Below, in pieces: positions 25,716 through 34,019 of a stretch of 58,317 nt of DNA. Location: positions 1 to 58,317 of the forward strand of contig DDEQ01000002.1 in assembly GCA_002336105.1 (NCBI GenBank). Direction: 5' to 3'. This stretch comes from Chthonomonas sp. UBA1950. GTDB taxonomy: Bacteria; Armatimonadota; Fimbriimonadia; Fimbriimonadales; Fimbriimonadaceae. Made by a program: the position numbers and the translations under genes. Each line of letters opens with the position of its first letter. The first letter of the stretch is position 1. The notes below the pieces were generated by a model. The model saw nothing but the letters and a program-made list of their open reading frames with translations, was not told the DNA's origin and did no database searches.

Positions 25716-25747
25716 CGCCCTCTTCCTGCCACCGGCTATGGAGGGCG
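25716..25747 (+). promoter_or_regulatory. Hairpin covering the csrA ribosome site, with CsrA-like motif
   Basis: CGCCCTC (25716-25722) can pair with GAGGGCG (25741-25747), which contains the csrA Shine-Dalgarno sequence (GGAGG). ATGGA at 25738-25742, at the edge of the stem, fits the CsrA-binding core ANGGA. The structure could mediate autoregulation of csrA translation. The T-run after it is only three bases, so it is not a terminator. Confidence 0.5.
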
Positions 25748-25755
25748 TTTAGTTC

Positions 25756-25962
25756 ATGCTTGTACTTACTCGTAAGGTGCATCAGAGCATCTATATTGGG
25801 GATCAAATAGAGGTCGTAGTTTTGGAGGTTAGGGGCGAACAAGTCCGTATTGGCATTCGTGCACCTAAGAATGTAACTGTTCATCGTAAAGAGATTTACG
25901 AGCAGATTCAGGAAGAAAACCAAGGCGCAACCCAAGTCCGTCCTGAAGACATTCCTGGATAA
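25756..25962 (+). CDS. csrA: Carbon storage regulator / translational repressor
   Basis: Protein of 68 aa: MLVLTRKVHQSIYIGDQIEVVVLEVRGEQVRIGIRAPKNVTVHRKEIYEQI is a full CsrA, including the RNA-binding N-terminal MLVLTRK and the AP..VxVHRxEI region. It forms a dimer that binds GGA motifs at ribosome sites of target mRNAs and is antagonised by FliW. The gene follows fliW, and its own ribosome site lies in a hairpin with an ANGGA motif. Confidence 0.97.
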   Translation: MLVLTRKVHQSIYIGDQIEVVVLEVRGEQVRIGIRAPKNVTVHRKEIYEQIQEENQGATQVRPEDIPG

Positions 25963-25968
25963 CCCTAA

Positions 25969-26385
25969 GTGAATTCGCTTTCTCGGCCTCTCGCCATCCT
26001 AGAAAAGGCATTCGTTCTGTTCGCCTGCTCGGCATTTGTTGGAAGCTTCATTGTCTGGAAAGCGAATCCAGGTAAACCCCTCGCCTACGTGTTGGCGCTA
26101 GGCTCTCCTCTCTTCGCGGTTGGCGTCGCCCTTATCGCAATGAGCTCTATTCGCGATCTTGTTCCCAATTCCAAATCGGGGTTTCCATCAAACATCACCT
26201 TGCCCATCGTTTACACGACATTTCTGTTGCTTGGGCAAGTCATTTTCTACACAACACCGACCGCACTAACAACGATCCCGCCGATTCTACAGTACGGGCT
26301 AATCTGGCGAGACCCAGTTCCTCTGATCATCTCTGGCGTAATGCAGTTTGTAATCCTCTCGCTGATCGGCTTAGCCAAACAATAA
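25969..26385 (+). CDS. Four-TM membrane protein of unknown function
   Basis: Protein of 138 aa, GTG start at 25969, 6 nt after csrA. Four hydrophobic helices are visible: KAFVLFACSAFVGSFIVW, LAYVLALGSPLFAVGVALIAM, LPIVYTTFLLLGQVIFYTT and VPLIISGVMQFVILSLIGLA. No conserved motif or family was recognised. Its position suggests transcription with csrA. The stop codon TAA lies within the first hip operator. Confidence 0.6.
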   Translation: MNSLSRPLAILEKAFVLFACSAFVGSFIVWKANPGKPLAYVLALGSPLFAVGVALIAMSSIRDLVPNSKSGFPSNITLPIVYTTFLLLGQVIFYTTPTALTTIPPILQYGLIWRDPVPLIISGVMQFVILSLIGLAKQ

Positions 26386-26396
26386 ACGATCGTTTA
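26383..26396. promoter_or_regulatory. HipB operator O1
   Basis: TAAACGATCGTTTA is a perfect 14-bp palindrome and overlaps the stop codon of the preceding gene. It is the best match to a consensus TAAACG-NN-CGTTTA shared by three sites in front of hipB. Confidence 0.7.
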
Positions 26397-26444
26397 GTTT
26401 TTTGCGCCGAATCCCTGTTCCGGAGACTCGGAATCATGAATTCC

Positions 26445-26458
26445 TAAAGGATCGTTTA
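26445..26458. promoter_or_regulatory. HipB operator O2
   Basis: TAAAGGATCGTTTA differs from O1 by one base. It lies 62 bp downstream of O1 and just upstream of a TAGAAT (26481-26486) that could be the hip -10 element, so a bound repressor would cover the -35 region. Confidence 0.65.
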
Positions 26459-26505
26459 AGTTTTCTTTGTATTCTTGTTGTAGAATGCTTTAGAGGCAAC
26501 AATAA

Positions 26506-26519
26506 TAAACGAACGTTTA
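26506..26519. promoter_or_regulatory. HipB operator O3
   Basis: TAAACGAACGTTTA has perfect 6-bp arms around AA and ends 2 bp before the hipB start codon, 61 bp from O2. Together the three sites are spaced about six helical turns apart. Confidence 0.7.
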
Positions 26520-26521
26520 GA

Positions 26522-26731
26522 ATGACACCCAGGGACATAGGAATCGCGATAAGAGATCGAAGAAAAGCTATTCACCTAACTCAAGCAGAATTGGCCGAGT
26601 TAGCCGAGTGCTCAACGCCATTTATCGTTTGGATAGAGCAAGGAAAAGAGTCAGTCCGGCTAAACAAGTTGATCCAAGTAGCGAATGTGCTTGGACTAGA
26701 GATAAAAATCGGAGCCCTTGAATCTAGGTGA
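26522..26731 (+). CDS. hipB: HipB-type antitoxin, XRE-family regulator
   Basis: Protein of 69 aa from ATG 26522; the frame runs on upstream to 26402 through the operator region but has no coding character there. The helix-turn-helix is IAIRDRRKAIHLTQAELAELAECSTPFIVWIEQGKESVRLNKLIQVANVLG. In the E. coli system HipB neutralises HipA and represses the operon through palindromic operators. The last codons overlap the hipA start (GTGA). Three TAAACGNNCGTTTA palindromes in front of it are the likely binding sites. Confidence 0.9.
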   Translation: MTPRDIGIAIRDRRKAIHLTQAELAELAECSTPFIVWIEQGKESVRLNKLIQVANVLGLEIKIGALESR

Positions 26732-27891
26732 AACACGACGCAGACATCTATAAAGGTGACCGCTTAGTCGGATATCTTGACCGATCAAGGGAAGGCTACT
26801 CACTTACATTTAGTGAAGATAAAACCGGAATATCGGTGCATTTGCCCTACCAACCGAACCCGCTTCATTTACGCGACGTCCCAGCGTACTTTCTGAACTT
26901 GCTACCTGAAGGAGCGCGACTTCAAATTCTTCTCGATTCGGCCAAGTCAAAGGATGATAGCCTCGAATTACTCCTCAAGGTTGGATGGAGTGCAATCGGA
27001 GATATCTGTGTGATTCAAGGTGGAACCTCACTCGCAGAATCCACACAAGAGATAAAACTAGGAAGTCTGAACGAACAAAACTTCTGGGATTTATTTCGTC
27101 GGTTTAGTGAGAATCATCTCGACGGAACCATAACAGGCGTGCAAGAAAAGATCTCTGCAGTCGGGGTCAGTTTTCCAGTAAGAACGAAATCAGTTCCGCA
27201 CTCGATCATCAAACTTAACCCGCCCCGATATCCGCTGCTAGTTCAGAACGAGCACTTTTTCTTGAATTTAGCGACTGCTTGCGGACTAGAAACGAACAGA
27301 AGCAGCTTGGTCGTAGATAAAGACCTTAACCAAGGACTACTCATCGAACGGTTTGACAGAACTGTTGCGAACAAGAAAACGATAAAACTTCAGCAAGAGG
27401 ACGGGTGCCAACTGCTGGACATCCCGCCAAGTCAGAAATACACCACAACAGTACGCGCAGTCGCAGATTCGATACAAGAAGTCGCCACGGCACCGATGGT
27501 GGAAATTCTTCGGTTGCTAAAGCTCTATGCCTATAGCTATCTCATTGGCAACGGTGATCTGCACGCGAAGAATATAAGCCTTCTTTGGCAGAAAGATGCA
27601 GTGCGTTTGACCCCTGCCTACGACCTCCTGAGCACCCTACCGTATCCTAAGCACCACCAGCATATGGCATTGAAGCTGGACGGGAAAGATAGAAACTTTC
27701 GCGCATCTGATTTCGTGAACTTCGGAAGACGCTATGAAATTCCAGAAAAGGCAGTGCTCAAGATGATCCAACACTTGATTGATGTTGTCGAAAACGCCCT
27801 ACCAACCATTAAACAAATCGGTTTCGATGAATCCGTGACGACAACACTCCAATCCGAGATCCAGAACCGAGTCAACCAGTTGAAGCGTTAG
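26728..27891 (+). CDS. hipA: HipA-type serine/threonine kinase toxin
   Basis: Protein of 387 aa. The N-subdomain-1 (IYKGDRLVGYLDRSREGYSLTFSE..YFLNLLPEGARLQILL, 1-105) is present, so this is a single-chain HipA, not a split HipS-HipT. Kinase motifs: the P-loop ITGVQEK (135-141), IIKLNPP, ERFDR (207-211), QEDGCQ, the catalytic NGDLHAKN (Asp277, Asn282) and metal-binding PAYDLL (Asp298). Where E. coli HipA has the autophosphorylated Ser150 just before the loop, this one has Thr134. Known HipA phosphorylates glutamyl-tRNA synthetase. GTG start overlapping the hipB stop. Confidence 0.92.
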   Translation: MKHDADIYKGDRLVGYLDRSREGYSLTFSEDKTGISVHLPYQPNPLHLRDVPAYFLNLLPEGARLQILLDSAKSKDDSLELLLKVGWSAIGDICVIQGGTSLAESTQEIKLGSLNEQNFWDLFRRFSENHLDGTITGVQEKISAVGVSFPVRTKSVPHSIIKLNPPRYPLLVQNEHFFLNLATACGLETNRSSLVVDKDLNQGLLIERFDRTVANKKTIKLQQEDGCQLLDIPPSQKYTTTVRAVADSIQEVATAPMVEILRLLKLYAYSYLIGNGDLHAKNISLLWQKDAVRLTPAYDLLSTLPYPKHHQHMALKLDGKDRNFRASDFVNFGRRYEIPEKAVLKMIQHLIDVVENALPTIKQIGFDESVTTTLQSEIQNRVNQLKR

Positions 27892-27894
27892 CAC

Positions 27895-28674
27895 TCACGA
27901 GTTATGCGCTGGAACCGCTGATGGGTCGCCGGTTGCCGGAGGCGCGAGGTCTGGATCGCTAGGTTTTCCGATAACCTGTTTGAATATCGGGATCAACTCG
28001 TTAGCCCAAGCATCATAGGTTGGAAGTTCTGCATGTAGTCCGTCCGGCAAGAGCATGCCTGGTTTGATCGAACCGTCCTCATTCGAAATCTTTTTTGTCA
28101 GGTCAACAAAGAAGAGTTTTTCCGTTTTCGCAAATGCTTCCAGTTTGAGATTGACTGACTTAACGGCATCGGTGACCTTAACGGTGCCGATTCGTGGAAA
28201 GACGGCAGTCAGAACGATGCGGGCGTCCGGCGCTTTTTGTTGAACCTCACGAACGATGTAAGTGATGTTCGTGTATGTCTTTTCTGCGACTTCAGGATCG
28301 TCGGATCGTGTCCCAATATCGTTTGTGCCAGCGAGCAGAACTACAACCTTTGGGTTCACACCGTCGAGTTCCCCATTCTGAATTCGCCAAAGGATGTTCT
28401 CCGTGCAATCTGCACCCCATCCGAAGTTACCAGCGTTCCAGCCTGTAAAGTGCTTTTTCCAGTTTTCAAACAGATGCGCCCAAGCAGGGTCGGTACATCC
28501 CCACCTTCTCGTAATCGAATCTCCAAGAAAATAGGTGTCTATTCGGCCAGCCTTCGCCTTTTGCACCAGTTGCTTGTGTGCGAGGTGAGAATTCGCATCA
28601 CTTCGCTCGACCCCTTTAGGAATTGCCCCATCCTGCATCGTCATCGCCGCCAGCGCTAGAAAACCAAACATCAT
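27895..28674 (-). CDS. Secreted SGNH/GDSL hydrolase
   Basis: Protein of 259 aa with signal peptide MMFGFLALAAMTM. SGNH blocks are clear: YFLGDSITRRWG (block I, nucleophile Ser), FGWGADCTENILWRI (block II Gly), LLAGTNDIG (block III Asn) and DGLHAELPTYDAWANEL (block V Asp-x-x-His). Close relatives include platelet-activating-factor acetylhydrolase-like esterases and carbohydrate O-acetylesterases. The next genes, divergent, encode two glycan-degrading enzymes, so it may de-O-acetylate a glycan; that is context-based. The start may be 28671, since AGGA lies 6 nt before that ATG. Confidence 0.87.
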   Translation of the reverse strand: MMFGFLALAAMTMQDGAIPKGVERSDANSHLAHKQLVQKAKAGRIDTYFLGDSITRRWGCTDPAWAHLFENWKKHFTGWNAGNFGWGADCTENILWRIQNGELDGVNPKVVVLLAGTNDIGTRSDDPEVAEKTYTNITYIVREVQQKAPDARIVLTAVFPRIGTVKVTDAVKSVNLKLEAFAKTEKLFFVDLTKKISNEDGSIKPGMLLPDGLHAELPTYDAWANELIPIFKQVIGKPSDPDLAPPATGDPSAVPAHNS

Positions 28675-28806
28675 CGTTCCTGCCTACTTCATTGTACTGA
28701 TAGCCCGTTAAATTAACGACCATTGAGCCCCGCTTGCGGCATTTTTGATCAACTGGACCGTGGTTCACCTGTACCTGCGATAATCGGGACAAGGAAATCG
28801 AATCCC

Positions 28807-31083
28807 ATGGTCTCAGCAATGTTGCTCGCCGTCGGCATTCATGCTAGCGGAAATCTCGTCGTCAATCCGTCGTTCACAGGAAAACTCGAAGGTTGGAATC
28901 CTGTGTGGGCTCGACAAGAAGGCGCGGCAAAGGTTGCTGTCGTCGATGGAAGGTCTGGATTTGCCGCCCAGATCGTTCATATCGGAGAGGGTGATTGGGC
29001 ACTCAGTCAGTCTGATTCAGTGAAAGTTTCTCCTGACGATTTGTACGAGCTTAGTGCTTGGATCAAAACCGAAGGTGGCACAGGCGGGATCTCAACTGTA
29101 ACGCGTACGGCTTCCGGAGAAACAATCCAATGGCTCTTTGGCGAGCTATCACCGAAGAAACCTGGCTGGCAGCTAATGCGCCGCAAGATTGGTCTTCCTG
29201 CTAACTGCAATAGCCTTCAGTTCCGGATCACTGGCAGCGGAAAAGGCACCACTTGGGTGGAGGCTCCGTCTCTGGTCAGGCTTGGACCTAGAGTAAAGAA
29301 TTCGCAATCAGTTCAATTAAGTTCAAAATACTTATCTTTTGAAATCAGACCGGACGGCTCGATCCGAGCCAAAACCCAAAAAGGCCAGACTTGGGATTAC
29401 CGTTCTTGGGAAGAAGAGTTTCTTATCAACTCGGTGTCGAAAGTCGACCCACTTAAGGCAACGCTCAACGTTACGCACCTTCCCACGAATATTGACCTCT
29501 CTGTTTCCATCCAGCTTAGTGCTGTGTCACCAGAGGTTTCATACAAGATCCAAGGACAGGGAGATTTAGATTCACCCATACCTTTACCCAATGAACTCGT
29601 AACAAAAAGCGGACAGTGGATCGTCCTTCCAATGAACGAGGGTATTCAGTTTCCCGTTGAAGACAATGCCATTAACGGCCTGCAACTGATCACTTACGGC
29701 GGACACGGACTATGTATGCCGTGGACCGGCGTCTATAACCCGGCCTCCGGTGCTGGTGCGATGACCATCCTGGAAACGCCTGACGACGCCCACGTTTTGT
29801 ACCATAAAACAAATGAACTGTTAACTTTTACGCCTCGATGGGAGGCTTCCAGAGGCGCACTATCCTACACTCGAAAGGCGCGCCAGGTTTATCTAGACAG
29901 CGGCGGTTATGTGGCAATGGCGAAGCGTTACAGAACCTACGCTGAGGGCACAGGGCTTGTAAAAACGCTCAAGGACAAGCTGAAAACGAACCCAAACATA
30001 AGTCGACTCATCGGCGCAGTCAATGTTTGGAACTGGGATATGAACAAGATCGAGCTTTGCCAAGAGATGAAGAAGCTTGGGTTTGGAAAGGTCCTATGGT
30101 CAAGTGGAGGAACACCAGATGAAATCCACACGATCGCTGGATTGGGCTATCTACCGGGCAGATATGATATCTATCAGGACGTTTGGGACCCCAAAAACTC
30201 ACTTTCTTGGCAACTGACTGCAGGCTGGCCGGATGACCTTGTTTTGCTCCAGAGTGGCGACTGGATGAAGGGTTGGGCCCATCCAGACAAGCACGCCGAT
30301 GGAACGATAACTTGGTATCAAGGTGGCGTCATCTGCTCTAAGCCAGGTCTTGAGAGAGCCAAGCAGATGATTCCGCCAGACATCGCGAAAGAGGGATACC
30401 TCGCGAGGTTCATCGATACCACCACAGCATCGCCGTGGCGAGAGTGCTTCAACCCGAAACACCCGCTGACACGTAGCCAGGATCGGGCTTACAAAATGAG
30501 CCTTTTGGATTTCTGCTCAAAGGAAATGAAGCAGGTCGTCGGCACCGAAACAGGCATCGATCCATCCGTTCCCTACGTTGACTATTACGAAGGCATGATG
30601 AGCCTGGGGCCATACCGTTTGCCAGACTCCGGCACTTTTATGATGGAATATCGAAAGCCAACTCCTGACTTTCTGAAGTATCAGGTTGGTTCTTACTATC
30701 GCATTCCGCTTTGGGAGTTGGTTTATCACGACTGCACCGTTGCTCAGTGGTACTGGGGTGACGCTTCAAACAAGGCACCCGAAGTTTGGACTCAACGCGA
30801 TCTGCTCAACATCCTTTACGGAACGCCACCACTTTTGATGTTTGATCAGGCTCGGTGGAACAAAGACAAAATGCGGATGCTCCAGACGTACCGAAACGTG
30901 TGCGAATGGGTCGATAAAATCGGCTACGACCAGATGCTATCGCATCAGTACCTGACTGACGATCACACCGTCCAACAAACGAAATGGAGTAGCGGTCGTT
31001 CGGTGATCGTGAACTTTGGAGTTTCACCGTACAACGGCATCGCCCCTTCGAATTTCAAGATTGCCGACAAGACGGTACGCTAG
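28807..31083 (+). CDS. Putative GH101/GH129-like glycoside hydrolase with N-terminal CBM-like domain
   Basis: Protein of 758 aa from ATG 28807 (signal peptide MVSAMLLAVGIHASG). Residues 17-165 look like a CBM4/9- or F5/8-type beta-sandwich (NLVVNPSFTGKLEGWNPVW..YELSAWIKTEGG). A beta-sandwich/TIM-barrel body follows: PWTGVYNPASGAGAMTILETPDDA, KRYRTYAEGTGLVKTLKDKLKTNPNISRLIGAVNVWNWD, and DPSVPYVDYYEGM. This layout recalls endo-alpha-N-acetylgalactosaminidase families (GH101, GH129, DUF5696), but I cannot fix the family or catalytic residues. A GH20 hexosaminidase gene follows 11 bp later, suggesting a shared glycan substrate. Confidence 0.55.
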   Translation: MVSAMLLAVGIHASGNLVVNPSFTGKLEGWNPVWARQEGAAKVAVVDGRSGFAAQIVHIGEGDWALSQSDSVKVSPDDLYELSAWIKTEGGTGGISTVTRTASGETIQWLFGELSPKKPGWQLMRRKIGLPANCNSLQFRITGSGKGTTWVEAPSLVRLGPRVKNSQSVQLSSKYLSFEIRPDGSIRAKTQKGQTWDYRSWEEEFLINSVSKVDPLKATLNVTHLPTNIDLSVSIQLSAVSPEVSYKIQGQGDLDSPIPLPNELVTKSGQWIVLPMNEGIQFPVEDNAINGLQLITYGGHGLCMPWTGVYNPASGAGAMTILETPDDAHVLYHKTNELLTFTPRWEASRGALSYTRKARQVYLDSGGYVAMAKRYRTYAEGTGLVKTLKDKLKTNPNISRLIGAVNVWNWDMNKIELCQEMKKLGFGKVLWSSGGTPDEIHTIAGLGYLPGRYDIYQDVWDPKNSLSWQLTAGWPDDLVLLQSGDWMKGWAHPDKHADGTITWYQGGVICSKPGLERAKQMIPPDIAKEGYLARFIDTTTASPWRECFNPKHPLTRSQDRAYKMSLLDFCSKEMKQVVGTETGIDPSVPYVDYYEGMMSLGPYRLPDSGTFMMEYRKPTPDFLKYQVGSYYRIPLWELVYHDCTVAQWYWGDASNKAPEVWTQRDLLNILYGTPPLLMFDQARWNKDKMRMLQTYRNVCEWVDKIGYDQMLSHQYLTDDHTVQQTKWSSGRSVIVNFGVSPYNGIAPSNFKIADKTVR

Positions 31084-31094
31084 CCACAAATCCA

Positions 31095-33227
31095 ATGCCA
31101 ATACCTGCCCTAGTTCCTGCTGTTCACGCTATTAGCGCAAGCGGCGGGAGCTTTACATTGCCGAAGAAACCTACCATCTCATTTCAGGCTTTTGCACCAA
31201 GCCTAAACTCGAAATGGCTTGTCGAAAATGTCTCAAACTCCATAGGTCGAACTGTCGTAAAAGCGACCAATCGAGCAACCGTTTTGTGTAAGTTTCAGCA
31301 AGGATTTGGCATTGATGAAGCCTACGATATGAAGGTCGGAAAAGACGGAATCACCATTACGGCAGGCTCATTTCGAGGGTTTGTTTGGGCCTTACAAACC
31401 CTGAGACAACTCAGACAGGGCAATACAATCCCGTTTGTTTCTATTCAAGATCAACCGTCGTTTAGGTGGCGTGGCGTTATGGTAGACGAGGGACGACACT
31501 TCATGGGTGCTCAAGTAGTGAAGAGTTTGCTGGATGTCATGTCGCGGTTGAAGCTGAACATGATGCATTGGCATTTGACCGAAGATCAGGGCTGGCGAAT
31601 TCAAATCAAGAAGTATCCTCGCCTTACCGACTTCGGAGGAACGCGCACGGAAGCTGACGGGAGCGTTCATCAGGGTTTTTACACTCAAGCCGAGATTCGC
31701 TCAATCGTTCAATACGCTTCGCAACGAGGGATTGAAATTGTCCCTGAAATCGAGCTTCCAGGGCACTGTACCGCCGCCTTAGCTTGCTACCCAAACTTTG
31801 GATGCCGGAACCAAAAGCTAAAGATCACCAACTCTTGGGGCGTATTCCAGGATGTGTATTGCGCAGGGCGTGAGTCTACATTCGGATTTTTACAGGATGT
31901 TCTCACTGAGGTTGCTTCATTATTCCCATCGAAGTACATCCATATCGGGGGGGACGAGGTTCCGAAGGATCGCTGGTCGAAGTGTCCCGATTGTCAAAAA
32001 CGGATTCACGACCTCAATTTGGTCGACGAGCACGGTTTACAGAGCTATTTTGTGAAGCGAATTCAGACCTTTCTGACATCAAAGGGAAAGACATTAGTGG
32101 GTTGGGATGAGATCATGGAAGGCGGACTTGCTCCTGGTGCTGTGGTCCAGATTTGGAACGATCAGAAACTGACACAAAGAGCAACAAGTCAGGGCAATTC
32201 GGTGGTCTTGTCTCCGAATTCACACCTCTATCTAAACCGGCCAGCCGATCAACTTACGATGAAACAAGTCTACGGTTACGATTGGCGAACTGACGGCTTG
32301 ACGGAAGCCCAGCGACACTTAGTGTTGGGAATCGAGACTCCGCTTTGGTCGGAAAACATCACTCGACTGAGCCTGATCCCACAGTTTTTACCGCGCGGAT
32401 TAGCATCAGCCGAGCTTTGCTGGTCGGACTCAAAGAAGGACTACACAGAGTTTATCGCTCGGGCAAGAAATGTCAGCGATAGATGGCGTACAGAAGGAAT
32501 CTTGATTGGCCCCGAAGATAGGTCGATTGCGTCTTACAAAATTGCCCCAAGCTCATCAGGCAGGTTTATCATTAAAGCCGAATCTGGAGTTAAGAACGCT
32601 ATCTTCCGTTATGCAATCGACGGAAAACCGGTGACATCGTCATCCCCGTCGTTCAAGGGTTCAATCGACCTTCCGGTTGGGAAAAGAGGCGAGCTCGCTC
32701 CCTACATCAGCACGCTACGAATCTCCGCATCAAAGAATTTCGAAACGCTCAGCCATCTAGCGGTTGGCAAAACGCTCGCAATTCCGCAACCGATGTCGAA
32801 GCAATACTCGGCAAACGGTCCGAGCACTCTGGTTGATGGATTATTGGCTAGCGCAGATCATCACGACGGTCAGTGGTTGGGTTGGCAAGGCAAATCGGTG
32901 ACAGGAACACTCGATCTTGGGGAAGTAAAAACGATCCATACTGTTGCATTACACTGCCTCCAACAGACTCAAAGCTGGATTGTTTATCCACCATCCGTTT
33001 GGTATGAAGTCTCAACAGATGGTGTGAAATGGACTCACATCGGCGAAGTGAAGGCTCCGGTGAAGCCAGAAGCAGAAGGCACACGGGTTCACTGGTTCGA
33101 AGTTTCCACGAAAACAAAAGCGCGCTTTGTTCGATTTGCGGCGGCGTACCCTGGACCGTTGCCCAGTTGGCATTTAGGCGCAGGTAGCGAGAGTTTCATT
33201 TTCGCTGACGAATTCGTCGTCAAGTAG
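31095..33227 (+). CDS. Beta-N-acetylhexosaminidase, GH20, with C-terminal F5/8-type domain
   Basis: Protein of 710 aa. A GH20b domain (1-105) precedes the TIM barrel: WRGVMVDEGRHFMGAQVVKSLLDVMSRLKLNMMHWHLTEDQGWRI, EIVPEIELPGHCTAALACYPNFG, and the catalytic pair HIGGDEVPKDRW (Asp287, Glu288) acting with substrate N-acetyl assistance. The last 150 residues (DGLLASADHHDGQWLGWQGKSVTGTLDLGEVKTIHTVALHCLQ) are a discoidin/F5-8C-like sugar-binding module. It releases terminal GlcNAc or GalNAc. No strong signal peptide is visible (MPIPALVPAVHAISA), so location is uncertain. The 3' end overlaps the convergent gene by 8 bp. Confidence 0.92.
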   Translation: MPIPALVPAVHAISASGGSFTLPKKPTISFQAFAPSLNSKWLVENVSNSIGRTVVKATNRATVLCKFQQGFGIDEAYDMKVGKDGITITAGSFRGFVWALQTLRQLRQGNTIPFVSIQDQPSFRWRGVMVDEGRHFMGAQVVKSLLDVMSRLKLNMMHWHLTEDQGWRIQIKKYPRLTDFGGTRTEADGSVHQGFYTQAEIRSIVQYASQRGIEIVPEIELPGHCTAALACYPNFGCRNQKLKITNSWGVFQDVYCAGRESTFGFLQDVLTEVASLFPSKYIHIGGDEVPKDRWSKCPDCQKRIHDLNLVDEHGLQSYFVKRIQTFLTSKGKTLVGWDEIMEGGLAPGAVVQIWNDQKLTQRATSQGNSVVLSPNSHLYLNRPADQLTMKQVYGYDWRTDGLTEAQRHLVLGIETPLWSENITRLSLIPQFLPRGLASAELCWSDSKKDYTEFIARARNVSDRWRTEGILIGPEDRSIASYKIAPSSSGRFIIKAESGVKNAIFRYAIDGKPVTSSSPSFKGSIDLPVGKRGELAPYISTLRISASKNFETLSHLAVGKTLAIPQPMSKQYSANGPSTLVDGLLASADHHDGQWLGWQGKSVTGTLDLGEVKTIHTVALHCLQQTQSWIVYPPSVWYEVSTDGVKWTHIGEVKAPVKPEAEGTRVHWFEVSTKTKARFVRFAAAYPGPLPSWHLGAGSESFIFADEFVVK

Positions 33228-33912
33228 ATCGGACGCCTTCGATAAGGTGCCAGTAGTGTGGAAGCCGTTGCCAAGCCATGTAGTGACAAGGCATGGATTT
33301 GCCTAACGATCCTGTGAGATGGTTTTCGATTTCGGCGAGGGGGTTCCAGCCAAATGCCGTCACTCGAAGCGAATGATCGGCAAGATGCGAATTTTCGAGT
33401 CGTTCTCGGTCGGGCTGAGCATCTGCCGACAACCGATCATGATAGCTTGCCCATGCGCATCCGTTTAGACGATCTTTCAGTTCCACGAGACTACGTTGAA
33501 TGATCTCTTGGCTAAACCTTTCGAAGCCGTAGAGCTGACCCAAAACATTGCAGAACAGCACGGTTGATTGATCTGGAATGGCTTTGAAAAGTGGTCCCCA
33601 ATCAATTGAATCACCTTTCAGTGGAAAACAGTCTTGTAATCGCCAATCGGTGTTGACTCCCGGATGAGCCATCTTGAAGAACATTGGCGATATTGGGTCA
33701 ACATCAATCGCTACGACGTTCTTAAATCCCAAGAGCCAATCTGTGGGGAGTGAATATCCCGCGCTCGGGGCGACCAATACCAGCGTCTCTTTCGGACATT
33801 GCCAAGTACCTAACCAGTCGGATATTTGAGAGCGAAATGGCTTCCAAAGGCGAGAGTAACACACGGCGCGTCCGTGATAAAGCACTCCTCCTGCCGTGTT
33901 GAACAATCCCAC
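33220..33912 (-). CDS. Methyltransferase-like Rossmann protein
   Basis: Hypothetical protein of 230 aa. LVLVAPSAGYSLPTDWLLGFKNVVAIDVDPISPMFFKMAHPG has the order of a SAM-methyltransferase motif I plus acidic motif II (strand, Gly-containing loop, helix, then VAIDVDP), and VLFCNVLGQLYGFER resembles motif IV. The first Gly-rich loop is APSAGYS, not the usual GxGxG, so SAM binding is uncertain. A short leader MGLFNTAGGVLYHGRAV is not a signal peptide. No named family was recognised. Confidence 0.55.
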   Translation of the reverse strand: MGLFNTAGGVLYHGRAVCYSRLWKPFRSQISDWLGTWQCPKETLVLVAPSAGYSLPTDWLLGFKNVVAIDVDPISPMFFKMAHPGVNTDWRLQDCFPLKGDSIDWGPLFKAIPDQSTVLFCNVLGQLYGFERFSQEIIQRSLVELKDRLNGCAWASYHDRLSADAQPDRERLENSHLADHSLRVTAFGWNPLAEIENHLTGSLGKSMPCHYMAWQRLPHYWHLIEGVRST

Positions 33913-34019
33913 GGGATTATCTTCGGGAATCCAAGTAAATCACACAGGGATCGAAACAAAAAAAGAAGTCCCCTCTTTCAGAAAAAGAGCGGACTATTGG
34001 GTGAACTACGTGCTTCTAG

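Noticed and set aside
32986..32994. Isolated TTATCCACC resembling a DnaA box
   Set aside because: A single 8/9 match inside the GH20 gene without neighbours is expected by chance.
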